This document shows, piece after piece, positions 20,453 through 32,911 of a stretch of DNA of 64,000 nt. The position numbers were made by a program, and so were the translations under genes. Origin of the DNA: Serpula lacrymans var. lacrymans S7.9 (lineage: Eukaryota > Basidiomycota > Agaricomycetes > Boletales > Serpulaceae); the NCBI RefSeq assembly GCF_000218685.1, contig NW_006763295.1, positions 682,857 to 746,856 of the forward strand, written 5' to 3'. The first letter of the stretch is position 1. Every line of letters begins with the position of its first letter. Under the pieces are notes generated by a model that worked only from the letters and a program-made list of their open reading frames with translations, made no database searches and was not told the DNA's origin.

Positions 20453-22250
20453 ATATTTTCTTCACTATCTTCCAATTTTGCCAACTGATTTGTTGCCTGT
20501 TTGCGCTCTTCTTCGACCTCCAGAAGAACAGGATCTTGCCTAAGGTGCTCCCTTTCTGCTAATGGGAGAGTGGTTGGAGCATTGACATTGTGGCCAAACA
20601 AAATATCATTGCCCACGGCATGGCCCATTCTTTGCTGCCACCCCTGGAATATGGCCTGAATGTCAACGTCTGAATCTCTGCTCTGATATGCAGACTGTAG
20701 TGAACATAGAATGAGTTTATAACCCAATATTCATCATCATTGATTCATACCTAAAATTGATGGCCCTCTGGTGTGTGATTCAGGAGCAGGTGTAGGTCTA
20801 ATTCAGGTACTTCTTTGCTCAAGCAGTTAGAAGCGCCCCGTCAAAAATTATAAGGCCTGATGTGATCTAAACATGATTATAAGTCAAGTGTATCCAAGCA
20901 ATGACAATGGATGATGTGCATACTTGGAAATCCAGCTTTGTTGCTGAAATTTTTGAGAATGTGCCTGTATTTTCCATAAGGCAGAGCCATTGCATTGGAT
21001 ATCGACCAGCCGGTCGATGAATAAGATCCATTTCTCAATACAGGAACTTTGCGCATAGAATCTTTGATTTGTAGCACATGACCGGTAGACGGGTAATGCT
21101 TGGGGTATAGAATTTCGTCCATCATTGTGACGTCTTTGAATATTCCATCTTGTAATGCCAAGGTAAACACACATATGACCGGACATGACGCTGTGACAGG
21201 ATCAGGGTAAATGATGATCAACTTAAAAAAAGAATCATCCTCTCAATGGCCCTTGAGCTTGTGGAAGAGAATGTTAATGGCCACCTCAATTGTGCCATCT
21301 TTGGGATACACCAGGAACCGATGGTCAGACCAGATGATGCTCTGGTTGGTGTGTCGGTAGCATGCAGATTTGACTATGGCTCCTTGTCATTCTGTGGATA
21401 TGGCAGACAGGAGACATGTGTAAGCGGCTTGTATGTGTGACAACACCAACAAGACACAGTCTTGGGGCACTGGAGCACAATGAAAACAACACTCAAAAGA
21501 AGAGGAAGAGGTGGGAGTGGTTACCCATTTGGTAGGAACAAGTTAGTTGTTGGTAGACAACAGGAGGACTTGCTGAGTCCTTCCCCATGTATTGCTCCTG
21601 TATATATACTAAAATACATAAGGTATTGTACAGTTGTAAATAAAGTTTAAAGTCTGATGTCTAGTATGTGACCGGTCACATGATGAGTCTAGACACTGGT
21701 CAGGTGTTGTGTCACATGACTGGTCATGTGACTATGAAAAGTCGAAAATGTAAAGTAAAGTAAATGGTCACATGATCAGTTATGTGACTTGGAAAATAAA
21801 AAGTAAAAGTACAAAAAAGTGGAGCGTAAATAGGTGCTGGTATGTCAATTGTAACAGTATGCGCATACGGTTGGTGTGAAAGTACGTGGTGTCTTCCCAT
21901 ATGGCCTGTATGAGAAGATTGACATCTGCCGTACTTGCGACTCATTTTGGCCTGATAGCCGTCATGTGTGGGGCAAAATCCCTGAATTCATCAGAAAGCA
22001 TATACAATAGCATATTGTCACGCAGTTGCTTTGGGAAAGCTGTCTTGGCATATCTCGGCCAGAGCGCAAAAAATGTCCAAGTGTAGGTCTTCATTGTGAT
22101 TAGGGATGCAAACTCTCCTATCGTCGGTTTTATGCGCAAGGCAATAAATCATATGAATGCTTTCACCTGTCTGGGGGATGGAGGGGCCGTCGTTCTTGTG
22201 AAAGCCATTGGCTTTGTTCAGGTTGTATAGCTGCTATACCAGCATTAGAA
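20453..22250 (-). pseudogene. Decayed DUF3435-like tyrosine-recombinase gene
   Basis: Fragments in order on the minus strand: KPTIGEFASLITMKTYTW (about 22134), a stop, ADVNLLIQAIWEDTTYFH and TNRMRI (about 21920-21860), a solo LTR insertion, then GAIVKSACYRHTNQSIIWSD, LVYPKDGTIEVAI, CPVICVFTLALQDGIFKDV, and last VDIQAIFQGWQQRM with PTTLPLAEREHLRQDPVLL. This order resembles the fungal DUF3435/FluG-type tyrosine recombinases (Crypton- or captain-like). The expected arginine before PG is replaced by a TGA. The C-terminus is cut off by the LTR-like end at 20452. It is clearly non-functional. Family assignment is moderate, because it relies on motif spacing recalled from the family. Confidence 0.5.
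21436..21856. mobile_element. Solo LTR, 421 bp, with GTATG target duplication
   Basis: Sequence TGTGACAACACC...CAATTGTAACA is flanked on both sides by GTATG (21431-21435 and 21857-21861). Removing it and one duplicate rejoins the minus-strand frame of the recombinase-like pseudogene (TNRMRI directly followed by QAAYTCLLSA), which proves it is an insertion. The interior holds several TCACATGA/TCATGTGA palindromes between 21665 and 21790. Confidence 0.85.
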
Positions 22251-22473
22251 TACATGTATCAATGTATCACCAGTATATATTTTTTCATCTGATTTCACTA
22301 AGTCCTTGCTCTATCTACGCAATGCCAAATAGGCCGTTAAGCCAATGTGTGCTGTGCAGTTTTCTCTCTACTTAAAACCACCGAACGGGGGCACCCACCA
22401 AATCAGCGTTATATTGGACTAGACTACCATCTCATGCCATACCAGCACTGTAGAACAAAAATTATAAAAAGTT

Positions 22474-22562
22474 AGGCCTTACCAGGGATCGAACCTGGGT
22501 TCCGAGAATTCAAACTCCGGATGAATCAGAATCTCGAGTGATAACCACTACACTATATGGCC
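22474..22562 (-). tRNA. tRNA-Gln (CTG) with anticodon-loop intron
   Basis: Minus strand: acceptor GGCCATA with TAAGGCC, D-arm GTG...CAC with loop TAGTGGTTAT, anticodon stem CGAGA/TCTCG and loop starting TTCTGA (anticodon CTG), and T-arm CCAGG TTCGATC CCTGG. About 18 nt between the anticodon and the 3' half of the stem form the usual intron after position 37. There is one A:A mismatch in the acceptor stem (positions 5 and 68). The A box (TAGTGTAGTGG) and B box (GGTTCGATCCC) are intact. A run of T follows the 3' end. Confidence 0.8.
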
Positions 22563-22671
22563 GATGTATAGAAGAGATGTCAAGCGGTACTTGTCAGAAT
22601 GAAATGCACTACCCCATAATATCTTTCACAAGTCTGACAGCCTTGTTACTGCACATTGTGTAGCCTGGAGA

Positions 22672-24392
22672 ATGACAACGAACCCTTCTCACATCCTCAT
22701 AGCTCGAAACTCCAGAGGACCCAACAATCCCTCTGCCTCTCTCAGTTCACCCACGGAAACCCATGCTGCAGCTGCAGGCATCTTCAGGTCCTCGGGTTCA
22801 CCTCCATGGCTGCTCGAGGAATGCGAGACAGATGACATTGTGTCTGAACTAAGCCTTTATGACGACGACGAAGCCATTGATATCGAAGATAGCTTTACGA
22901 AAAACAGCCGATTTCCTGGCACAGTCAAAATCATCGTGGAGAGTACTACTTTCTGGTGAGTGGCTTTGTCAATAGTAGCTGTACATGGAATGACTCGTAC
23001 TTATCAGGGCTCACAAAGAAGTACTTTTCTTTGCATCCCCATTTTTCGAGGCCGCTCTTAGTGGCAGTTGGTTAGAAACTGGACGCCCACCGTCCATGTC
23101 CTCCGTGATCACGATATCACAGCCCCCGTCTATTCCAGGTGACAAAAGGATCAACGAGGTCGCGACTGAAATGACGTTTGCACCTGTGGACCCAGATGAG
23201 CTAGACTCACCAATGGACTTGGAAAAACTAATGAAATCAGAGAGTGACGCCAGCGATGCTGAGGACAATGAACCCATCACAGAGCGAGACGAAGACAAGG
23301 TTCATGCTAGGAACAGTAGTCTAGCGAAGCTCCAGGGTGCCGATAGGACAAAGTCAGATAAAGGAAAGCAAAAACGTTCGTCCTTGGACGAAAATATATC
23401 TGCCAAAAAGACCCTAAAGTCTAATGCCAAGAGACGTGGCAAACCTACGGGACATGACGCCGTGATTGTGCTGAAGGAAGAAAGAGTATGTGATTTGTAT
23501 ACCTTGTGTGTATTCCGTGTTAAAACGCTATCTAGGCAAGCACATTTCATGACTTTCTCAAATTTGTATACCCTCAGTAGGCAACCTTCTCCTCCCAAAC
23601 CACCTATGTATTGATAAAAGTGTCACAGCTTGGAGTGCACCATCACCTGGAACAACGTGGAAGGTCTCATGAATATATCCCATAAGCTCTGTGTACCCAC
23701 CCTGCAGCGCGAATGTCTTACTTTTCTCCTCACTCACGCGGCCGGTAAACCAATCAAGGCCATGAGAATTGCAGAGCTCTTCGAAGAAGAAGAGCTCTAC
23801 CGCGAATCTAGTCGATTCGTGCTTGATAATCCTGGTGGATGGTCCGAACATGAATTAAGCACACTCAGTCAGGATACTTTATTAAAGCTTGAGAAACGGT
23901 ATGTTCCTTTTGTCCCACATCCTATGTACCAGCTGACAAATACTCGGTCAGTCGCAACTGGTTTCTGGAACGTGTTCTCAAACTCGGTCTTACTCCCCTT
24001 GCTAAGGAATATCAATGTGTACGTATTGATTGCAGCATGTTTAGATCCACATCATGACTTTGCCCCAGTGCTCCACTTGTCCGGATCCAGGGTACTGTGC
24101 ACGTCAACTAGAGGAGAAATGGAGACAGGCTTATAATGCCGTGTTTCGGTTTGGCAAGTCATCTTCACATGCAACCGGTGATATTCTCAGCTAATGATAG
24201 AAGGATCACTCAGGTCCATGTCAACCTTCTATGGTATACCGCTACCTGCGAAACTTGGAAGGCATTAACCCTCCACTTTCCCTCACATATCTTACCTGTC
24301 AGACGACAGCCAAGGCATTCACTGCTACACGTATGTCAACTGCAGCAAGTTGTTGGCAGGCTACTCATCATCCTTTCGATCACAGTTTTTGA
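22672..24392 (+). CDS. BTB/POZ domain protein
   Basis: A BTB fold split by a long acidic insert. The first part is TVKIIVESTTFW-AHKEVLFF and ASPFFEAALSGSW; the second is ASTFHDFLKFVYPH-LECTIT and VEGLMNISHKLCVPTLQREC. Between them lie ~130 acidic and basic low-complexity residues. A BACK-like helical part follows (AMRIAELFEEEELYRESSRF, WFLERVLKLGLTPLAKEYQC). Such proteins often act as adaptors for Cul3 ligases or as dimerising scaffolds. Exons by eye: 22672-22955, 23008-23485, 23536-23576, 23629-23898, 23952-24018, 24069 onward. The 3' end is uncertain. Without a further intron it stops at 24194. With a short 36-nt intron, a family-like tail (VYRYLRNLEGINPPLSLT) runs to a stop at 24390-24392. 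Confidence 0.8.
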
Positions 24393-24966
24393 CAGAATGT
24401 TTTCGCTGGGTGTCCGTAGTGGAGCTGACATGACACCTTTAGGCGCTCGCGTCGCAGCAGTTGCAGGTGCTGTAGCTGGTCCGCGCAGACATTTTTTATT
24501 CTGCACCTTGAAGCCTGAAAAGCCTGTTCCTCGTCCCCGACGATCACGGGAACTCCTGTAGCATTGACCATGCAATACCATCACAGTATCCTACTATGTA
24601 CAATCTTTGATATTAACGTCTTACCGCGTATTGCTTCCATTCGACGCCTAGTATGTATTTCCAATCTATGTAATTCTACATATTCGTACTTCCATCTGGT
24701 ATCTGGTATATACAGATGCAAAACGATGAAGGTGCATAGCGTCACAAGGATGACTACCAAACAAATGAATAAAATCGACAGTCATAGAAAAAAATCGATT
24801 ATAATAAGTGAGATACACCACGCTCAAAGATGAATGAATGACGATGACGATGATCAACTAATCGCGATGACCTCTGAAGTCAAAAAGCGAAAATGGGGGT
24901 AAAAGGATAATGCTGAGAAACATACGCAAAACGGGAAGGAGTTACGATAGAGATAAAAAGAGTCCA
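24393..24966. other. Convergent intergenic region (BTB / RhoGAP)
   Basis: 3' untranslated space of two convergent genes. ORFs here on both strands have no motif or splice continuation. I see no terminator or repeat signal. Confidence 0.4.
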
Positions 24967-27900
24967 TTAAGTTGTAGGCTGGAAAATTGACGGCGCATTG
25001 TCGACGAGCCATTCTATCGAAAGGGCTTTACCAGCCATATCACTAAATTCTGAACCTGGGTCTCTGGACCGCATAAGTGTGGCTGGAAGGAAGAACCTTA
25101 AGATTAAGCCGGAAATATGCTCTGAATGACACTCACGCCCAAACACCACACCCAGATTCCTGGCATTCATTAAATTGTTTGCACTGTGCTCACGCACGCT
25201 ACCGGATCACGTTTCATGAGAGTAACATGAATTAATGTCAAAAAGCCCTTACCGATGGAGATGTAGCATTAAAAGACGCAAGGTATGGTGGTGTTCAATT
25301 GGCAGTTGAGTTACCAATTCTTGCAATGTTTTAGTTTTGAGTGCAGGGTCCTTAATACCGGAGGCCACAATAAACTCCTCGTGTGAATCGAACGTCAACA
25401 ATGGCACGGGTAGTGATCTGAAGTACGTTTTCAAAACGGACGTGACACTACATATGTCGTTGAATCGATCGGAATCTCTGAGGTCGAATGAAGCATAGTC
25501 GCCTCGTTCGAATAATTGAGTGATAGCCTTGGACTGTCCCGATCCACCTGTTTTACGGTATATACCTTCATAATCAAGAGCTGCGACAGATTAGACCAAT
25601 GCGCAAAGCCCATGCATTAATATGGAAAATCACCTAGAGCTTCTACTGCATCAATGCATTTCTCAACAAGGATCGGAATTGTACGGTCGCCCCATTTTGA
25701 GTCTGCCTTTACCTGTTCGATCAAATCACGTCCGAACATGGATGGAGCTGCGATGAAGATTTTTTAAATAAGCACCGATATGAAAAGGAGTATAAATATG
25801 AAACGTACGCAATGGAGTTAATTGGGTCGAGGGCTCATCACGCATTGATGAATGTTGTTGCTGAGAGCACGATGGTTGAACGTGGCTTACACAACGAGCA
25901 TGAATGGAAATGTGACAGCCTCATAAGGAGTGTAAACACGGGCACGATACTTTCTAGTATATTCAACATACCTGAGCAACGGAACTGCGATCCCCATAAC
26001 TTATCCCCGCAGTGGTCGCACCGCGTAAACCGTAAAACGCTGGATTGGTGGAATATATGCTCGAGACGTCCTTTCCCCTTCGCCTCCAAAAGCGCAGCAG
26101 GGTCCCTCCCCTTTGAGCCCGGCCACTTGATGAACTGCCTGGGCTTTGATAACGGTGTCATCATATCGGGAGTATCAGAACGCTGAAGTTTCACAAATTT
26201 CACCTCGGTATCCTCAATGAGCGTAGAGGTACTAGCTGTTGATATAGTGAAGGAGGGGAGACTTGACGGTAGTTCTGGCTGGGGACGATTGCGATCGAAT
26301 GAGGTGCTTTTGTTTTCCTGAACAGAGTACTCTTCTCTGGAAGAAGTACCTTCCACGCTCGGTGTTTCCGCGCGAGAGGCCTCCACTCTACGGGCATACT
26401 GAGCATTCAGCTGCGCCAATTCCTCGTTGCGAGCATTGAGGACGGTCGTTTCTTCCAAAAATTGGTCACGAGTTGCCTTCAGTTCTGCGATCTCCCGAAC
26501 TAATGCCTCGCGCTGCTTAGTGAGTGGTACGAGGTCGTGCTGATATTGTGTTTTGATATTGTCAAGGCGCATGGTCAGTGACCGGCTCATCTGGACAGTG
26601 GGAACTTCGCCAGCGCTAACAACAGTTGAAGAGCTTTTTGGAGATGATTAGTACCGTTGAAGATTATACCAAAAGACTGGGATTTTGATTTACCTCTTGG
26701 AGGCGCAAAGTTCCTCTACCTCTGCCAGAGTCATGTCTCTCTCCACTTTCAGTTTTGATAGGTCATTCTCCAGCTTATCCAGATTGGTCGATAGCTCCTC
26801 AGAAAACAGCTGTCGTGCTTCGTGCCTCTTAGCCTCGCCGCTCAGGGCTGTAATCTTCGCGGCTTGCCCAGAAAGTAGAACTCGCAGACGTATAACTTCT
26901 GCTTCGGCATTGCGTCTAGCCTTCAACTCTCGATCATACTCCTTTTGAGCAACCGTAAGGCCATCGATATACTGCTGGCTAGCCCTCTGTATATACATCA
27001 TTATATATTCACTGACCCTTAACAATCCGAACAATAAACTTACCTTCGTTCCATCATATTTATTTCTCAGTTCAGTTACCTCCTGTTGACGCTGTTCCAG
27101 GACTGCTAAAATCGCCTCAATGAAAGCCTTATCAAACTTCAGCTGCTGTGCGCCACGCTCCGATGCGTCAGACAAAGCCTCGCGTAACCGACGAAGTACC
27201 AGCTCGGAATTGTCATTGGGTATGGGCTTGGGTGCATTCGAGTCAGGAGAAGTGAGCACGATTCGGGTACTCTGTGGGTTAATGTTCAGGGAAGCATTGG
27301 AGTCGAGCCTATCTCGCATTCCAGTCCCGTTACCATATGGAGAAGGTCGTGATTCTGATGCTGCACGTTCTCGGGTTGCGGACCCCCGAGATAAGCTAGG
27401 AAGTTTACCAAATTCATCAGGTGACTGATCTCCCTGAGCATCGAGCGTCTGTGCCCGTTTGGGGTATGTAGAAAGGAGTGGGTTGTGCTCTTGCTGGTTG
27501 ATCTGGGTACGAGCAACAGTTGGAGTATTAACAGGAGTCTTAGCACCGTTTATACTTTCAGATGAGGATTCCGATATAGGAGTGATATTGCGTGTACTAT
27601 TATCTGTGCCGAAATCGAACGATAAATCAAGGTGACCAGAGCCAAACTGGGTATCCTTTCCTTCGTCTGCCTGAGAGATATTGTCCAAGGACTTTAGCGA
27701 TGGTAATCCTCCAACTGATTTGAATAAATCCGAGAAATCAGCACCGGTCATTGAAAACCGAATGGGAGGCAAGGCAGGAGCGATAAACGTCGCAACTGAC
27801 GTGCGCTCTACAGGAGAAGACTCCGAAGCATCTTCCGAGCTGGTCGAGCTGTCAAACTGCGAGACAGCCGATGCGTCAGGGTCGATATCAACTTTCAATC

Positions 27901-30039
27901 CCTCAGCTTGTGCCTTGGCCTTGTTTTCCTTTTCCTTTGGTGGTAAAACAGGGGGTCTATCCACTGATTGATCTCGACTTTGGAATCTACGCCCACCATC
28001 TCCCTCGTCGGTATCCGTCCCGCTTTCAATGCTGTGAGGTACGTCAGGGGCATGTGATGGCGAAGGAGGAGGAATCATGCTAGATCTACGACCGCTGTGA
28101 CTAGAGTTAGCTGAAGTTCTTCGCTCGCCTACAGTTGAATGACTATTTTCACGGGAGTATGTAGGTCGAACGCTTGCGCCATCAGGAGTAAAAATAGGTG
28201 AGAACCGCTTTCCCATGGACGACTCGCTGCTGTTGACTGTACGGCTTGCGTCTGAAGGATTTGCGCTACTGGCAAGACTCTCTAACCTTGCCGGTGGCCG
28301 CTGCAGCGTAACATCCTGGCGGAGCGGACTACGGAAGTGTATTCCCGACTGATCCTTTGTGGGATTGGCGTCGGGGAATAAAGCACCAGAAGATGCGGAC
28401 CGTGCACGAGATGACGGCTCTGAAGCCGGCTGACTGTCCTCTGGAGGACCAGGGGACGATGAAGGAGAGTGATATACAGTGTGTCCAGATGCATTATCAC
28501 GGAGTAAACTATTATTCGATGTACGCCGTGAAGACGAATTATCCGGGAAATATGCACTAGAGGGCGATGTGTTCGCTGAAGATTCGTTTATATGCACAGG
28601 AGCCGTCTGGGACCGAACCATACCAATAGGCTGAGACGATGGGCCAGGTGAGGTTGATGGACGTGCTATCTTTCCGTAGTTAAGAGGGAGCACAGGATTG
28701 ATTGAGCGACGCTTGTCGATGCGTGAGGTGATACCACCGGGAACACCTAGATTATTACTGGTTTGTTTGCCATGCTCCGATTTCTGCTGGTTATTCAGGG
28801 AACCATTTCTATTCGAAAGATCGGGTCGACGGATATTATCGTCATAAGCACCTCTTTGGTCCGGGAAGCTATTCAGCCGCAATGTAGAAGGCTTCGGTTG
28901 TGTTTTGGCATCATCGTCATGCGATGGTGATGATGAACGAAGGTATACGAGTGAGGACTGGGAATTTTGACGAGGCATTGCCGAACCATTCGGGCGCAAG
29001 GGCGAGTGGTTATGTATAGTTGTGGCATGGCTGGTATTGTTCTTTGAATCGGTATCGGGGGGTGCAACGGTAACAGAGAATGTTTGTGATGGCTTGGAGC
29101 CGGAACCTGGTCGTGATGAGGTATCATAAGCAGTATGATTAGACGAAGAAGAATTCCTCTGAGGCTGCGAAGGGGCGTCGTCCGAGGAAGGAAGAGAAAC
29201 TCGGTTTTGTGAGGGGGTATATGATACCTCCGACGCTTGGGTATTTCCACTAAGTGTAGACGAATTATCGCGAAAAGTCGCAGCAGACGCTTTAGATCTC
29301 AGGAATGGGGCCCCTCCTGGGGATAACGAATTTGATGGATTAGTAAGCTAGCGATAATCATAAGAAATCATAAGTGAAAAAATAGACAGAGAAGAGACAA
29401 GACATACTCCGTTTTCCTTGTGGAACTCCCGAGCCTCCTGCTCTCGCGTCGCAGAGGAACCACTTCCACCAGCTGCCTTTTCCCTCTCTCGCTTCTTCTG
29501 GGCATGCCTACGAATTTTAGCCATACGCTCACTGTGACAGTTCATGCAGTAGATCCCCTGACTCGTCTTTGCAAAAACCAGTTCATCTATCCGGTTGCTG
29601 CAAACCTTGCACTTGAAACAATGGGCATGATAAGAGTCGTCTCCCGTCATAATAGCCTCGTCAAGAATAGGTTGATGGCAAACGTTACAGTTGTAAGAGC
29701 AGTTGGCGCAGATCGGAGAACCGTCCGATAACAGTAGGAGATTGGTATCTGCTGTGACTTGGTTATTGCATTTGGCGCATTTGAAACAGTCTACGTGGAA
29801 GAAAGATTGGCTGCGTTGGAAAGGTCAGAAAGACAGAACGATACGTGTTTGTCATGGTTTTGCCATGACTGTGTCGCAGAAGAAATCACTGACCCGAAAG
29901 CGACAACCAAACCGCCCGTCTCGTTCACCGCTGACAACTTACATCCTGGACAGAGTCTGTTTTCAAGTTCTGACTTGGATGTAGCCGTGGAATCGCCTGA
30001 GCCGTTGATGGGAGTTGCATATTGTACAAGATCAGTCAT
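24967..30039 (-). CDS. LIM-LIM-coiled coil-C1-RhoGAP protein (Rga1-like)
   Basis: Cytoplasmic GTPase-activating protein for Rho/Cdc42-type GTPases, controlling polarity and the actin cytoskeleton. Order of domains: two LIM zinc fingers (CPGC, FFHVDCFKCAKC, CSYNCNVCHQPI, then HAHCFKCKVCSNRI and GIYCMNCHSERM); a very long Ser/Pro/Asn-rich linker (about 28999-27100); coiled coils (LRRLREALSDASERG, LKVERDMTLAEVEEL, QREALVREIAELKATRDQ); a C1 cysteine-rich domain (HIFHQSSVLRFTRCDHCGDK); and the RhoGAP domain with the arginine-finger motif EGIYRKTGGSGQ, SDRFNDICSVTSVLKTYFRS and MNARNLGVVFG. It ends at a TAA at 24967-24969. Introns interrupt each domain; one junction rebuilds VAFG-QSFFHVDC. The LIM plus RhoGAP plan is that of yeast Rga1/Rga2. 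The C1 finger is an addition seen in some fungal relatives. Confidence 0.88.
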
Positions 30040-31681
30040 AGTAGTGTCCTGTCGTGGTGTGGGTGACGTCGTTAGGAAAACACTGAGCAGTCCCCCTCTT
30101 TACATCCAACGTGCCAATGCGACGATGCGAAATGGGAGACGGAGCACAAAGATGGATGTTCTGACGGGATCGTCGCGTGGTTCAGATTAAATGGAATATG
30201 GAAGGGGAATGTAGACGAGGAGGACCCAAAAGTTGTGAAATGCAAGGATGGTGGATAGGATGATGGCGGACCAGAGAAAGTGATGCTTGTATGCGCTCAG
30301 AGAACGGGAGATGTGAGTTGCAACCAAAGCTCAGCGGCTACAGCTGCAAAGCCTGGAACGGGGGTCGCTAAGCACAGACGCCAACCAACATGTAATAAAT
30401 CGAAGAAAATATTGATTTTTGGTCCACATTTGGTCATGTCGTCGGTCACATTTGGTCACACTCGTGACAAGCCCGTGATGCGCCCATCTGGTGCCTGTCC
30501 TGCCACTGCCACTGCTCCAGCATCAGCCTCTCTCCAGCTATCTAACCTGTCGTCTTGGCTGTCACAGAGCCTGGACATCATGTGCACCAGGACTTGATCG
30601 CTCCCATCGCAATGACCAGTCGATGAACAATAGTTATTGACGTGTAACTTAATAGTGACTGCTGGGGTGCGTTGCTACTGTAATTCAATTCGCATCCGCG
30701 GTTTCAGTCTCACTGTAGCCTTCTGTTCTTTTGTCTAGATCACTCTTGCTTTGTGACTTGGCTGGCTGGCCGTGCCTGTTTGAATTGCACTCTGTCCACT
30801 TAACCACCGATCTGGAATCATGTACGACCGACTGTGACAAGTTGCGGCGTTTCTGCAACGAGGCAACTTATAAATAAGCTGCGGGAAGTCCTCGTCTCCT
30901 TGGCATTTGCTTTGCTAGTTGCACCGGACGCCCGCTGTGAACGCCTTTTGTCTGGGGACATCCTATCACAGCACATCGCATGGCACCATTATTGGCCGAA
31001 ACTGCGGTACGACGTTCTGCCTAAAAAGTAAAAGGCTTTGTAAGCATCACGACGTGCTTGCCATAATGCGGCATTTTTAAATTAGCCAATGAGGGGCTCC
31101 TCGCTGCACGTAACCGAGTGTGTACTTCTGATCATCAATGAGAAAGTACTGACTACTACAACGGTGACGCAACAAGGTGCTGCAATCACCATCAAATCAC
31201 GTGACCTCAATGTCCAATCAAGGCTGTGGTCCGTGCACCCTTTGGGGAGTATATAAAGCACGCGCTGAGCATTTTTGATCCCCATCTCTTGTGCTCGGGC
31301 ATGTACTGTCGCCAGTGAGGTCTTTACCGAGGCACAGTCTTTTGCTGATTGCAAATTACACATCCGAACCCGTCTGTTAGCTTCGGCTTCCAGCAATTTT
31401 TGAAAACCTTTTCACGAGTCTTGTGCTTGTGTTTTTATTCCAGAATTTCGGATGGCCTTCAGATCAAGATGTTGGGAATATACATGGGAGTAGTCATTAG
31501 AGTAAAATATGTAACACGGACCCTCGAGTTAGCTTCAAAAAAAATATATTGCTTTTATTCGATCTTCTGTTCTCTTCATGTGAGATTGTGCTGGTTCTTA
31601 AAAAATTTGCATGGTTCATTGTTCTGGTCAGTTAGATGTTTCAACAAAGTGGATGTGTTTTTAATTTGATCTTCCAACTTC
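30040..31681. other. Divergent intergenic region (RhoGAP / KTI12)
   Basis: A long 1.6-kb divergent promoter. A strong TATA-like TATATAAAGC at about 31250-31259 lies 430 bp before the KTI12 start, so a long leader with a 5'UTR intron, or a separate non-coding transcript, is possible. Short direct repeats of CATTTGGTCA occur at 30427-30465. No ORF in the region looks coding. Confidence 0.45.
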
Positions 31682-32821
31682 ATGGCTTTGATCACGATCT
31701 CAGGTTTCCCATCTTGTGGAAAGTCCAAGAGAGCTGAGCAGATAAAATCCCATCTTGAAGCTCGATTAAACGATGCCTCTTACACCGGGCCCAGTCTCAA
31801 AGTCAGCATCCTCTCGGACGACATCCTCAACATCGATCGCAACGCATACAATGGTAACCCAACAATATTTCCCTCCCTATCTCAGATGCTAATCTACCAC
31901 CGTCGTTGCAGACAGTCGATCAGAAAAACCAGCCCGTGGCGCCCTGTTCACAGCCATGCAAAGACAGATGGGCCAGGACACCATCCTCATCGTTGACTCG
32001 CTGAACTACATCAAGGGCTTTCGGTACCAGATGTACTGCGCTGCGAGAGAGCAAAGACTTCGGGTTTGCACTGTGCATTTTTGTTTGCTCCCTCGGAAAA
32101 AAAGAGCCCATTGTAAGCTGACTGCAAGGAAGTAGGTGTTTGTGGTTGCGACACCCGATCTTTGCAAAGAATGGAACAGTTCTAGAAATGATGGGCGGAC
32201 GTACGCCTCAGAAACGTGAGCACCATCCATATATCGCAGTACGTCAGTGTCGTGTCCTTACATTCGTTTCATGAAGCCTGGATAATCTTCTTATGAGATA
32301 CGAAGAACCATCGTCTATGGTCCGTTGGGATTCTCCCCTCTTTACTATTACTTGGGCGGACGACGACGTACCAGCAGAAGGGATATGGCAAGCCGTCACA
32401 GCGGGCAACATAAAACCTCCAAATGTCGGAACGCAAGCGGTACGCCCCTATCCGATTTTGCACTGTTTCATGAGCAATATTCACTTATCTATCGCAGGTT
32501 CCCAAAGCACCCACAGATACATTGCGAACTCTGGAGCACACGACAACATCTATGGTATCCGCTATCATGAACGAGCAAGCAGCCTCGCAGGGACTCGGAG
32601 GTCCTATCACTCTTACGATATCTGCCATCAAACCGCGGATAACACTGCCGCCCCGTAATATTACACTTTCAGAATTACAACGGTTTAAGAGGCAGTTCGT
32701 AACGGTACATAAGAAGGCTATCACTTTGGGCACTACGGAAAAGGGCGCAGTGGACTGGAGCGAGGAGAGTATAGCGGGCAAATTCGTAACATATCTCGAG
32801 GAGAATCTAAGATATTCGTGA
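31682..32821 (+). CDS. KTI12: KTI12, Elongator-associated P-loop protein
   Basis: Kti12 supports the Elongator complex in making the wobble-uridine modifications of tRNA. The N-terminus MALITISGFPSCGKSKRAEQ carries the Walker A motif. ILSDDILNIDRNAYN, then DTILIVDSLNYIKGFRYQMYC (the Walker B-like strand), LCKEWNSSRN and the C-terminal MRYEEPSSMVRWDSPLFTI are all hallmark segments, with ELQRFKRQFVTVHKK at the end. Exons by eye: 31682-31853, 31912 to about 32073, about 32134-32215, then from 32275 and 32498 to 32821, with short introns between. Length and motif order fit the family. It converges on BTA1, with only 90 bp between the stops. Confidence 0.92.
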
Positions 32822-32911
32822 AGTGCAAACCATTAACCATCGAAAAATTGATAGACGCTTGTTGGGACCAACAACCTGTTATAATCAATCCCTCGTGGCG
32901 CATACAGTCGT

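Noticed and set aside
24336..24584. Minus-strand ORFs opposite the BTB gene 3' end
   Set aside because: Shadow frames in the 3' region; no start context or motif.
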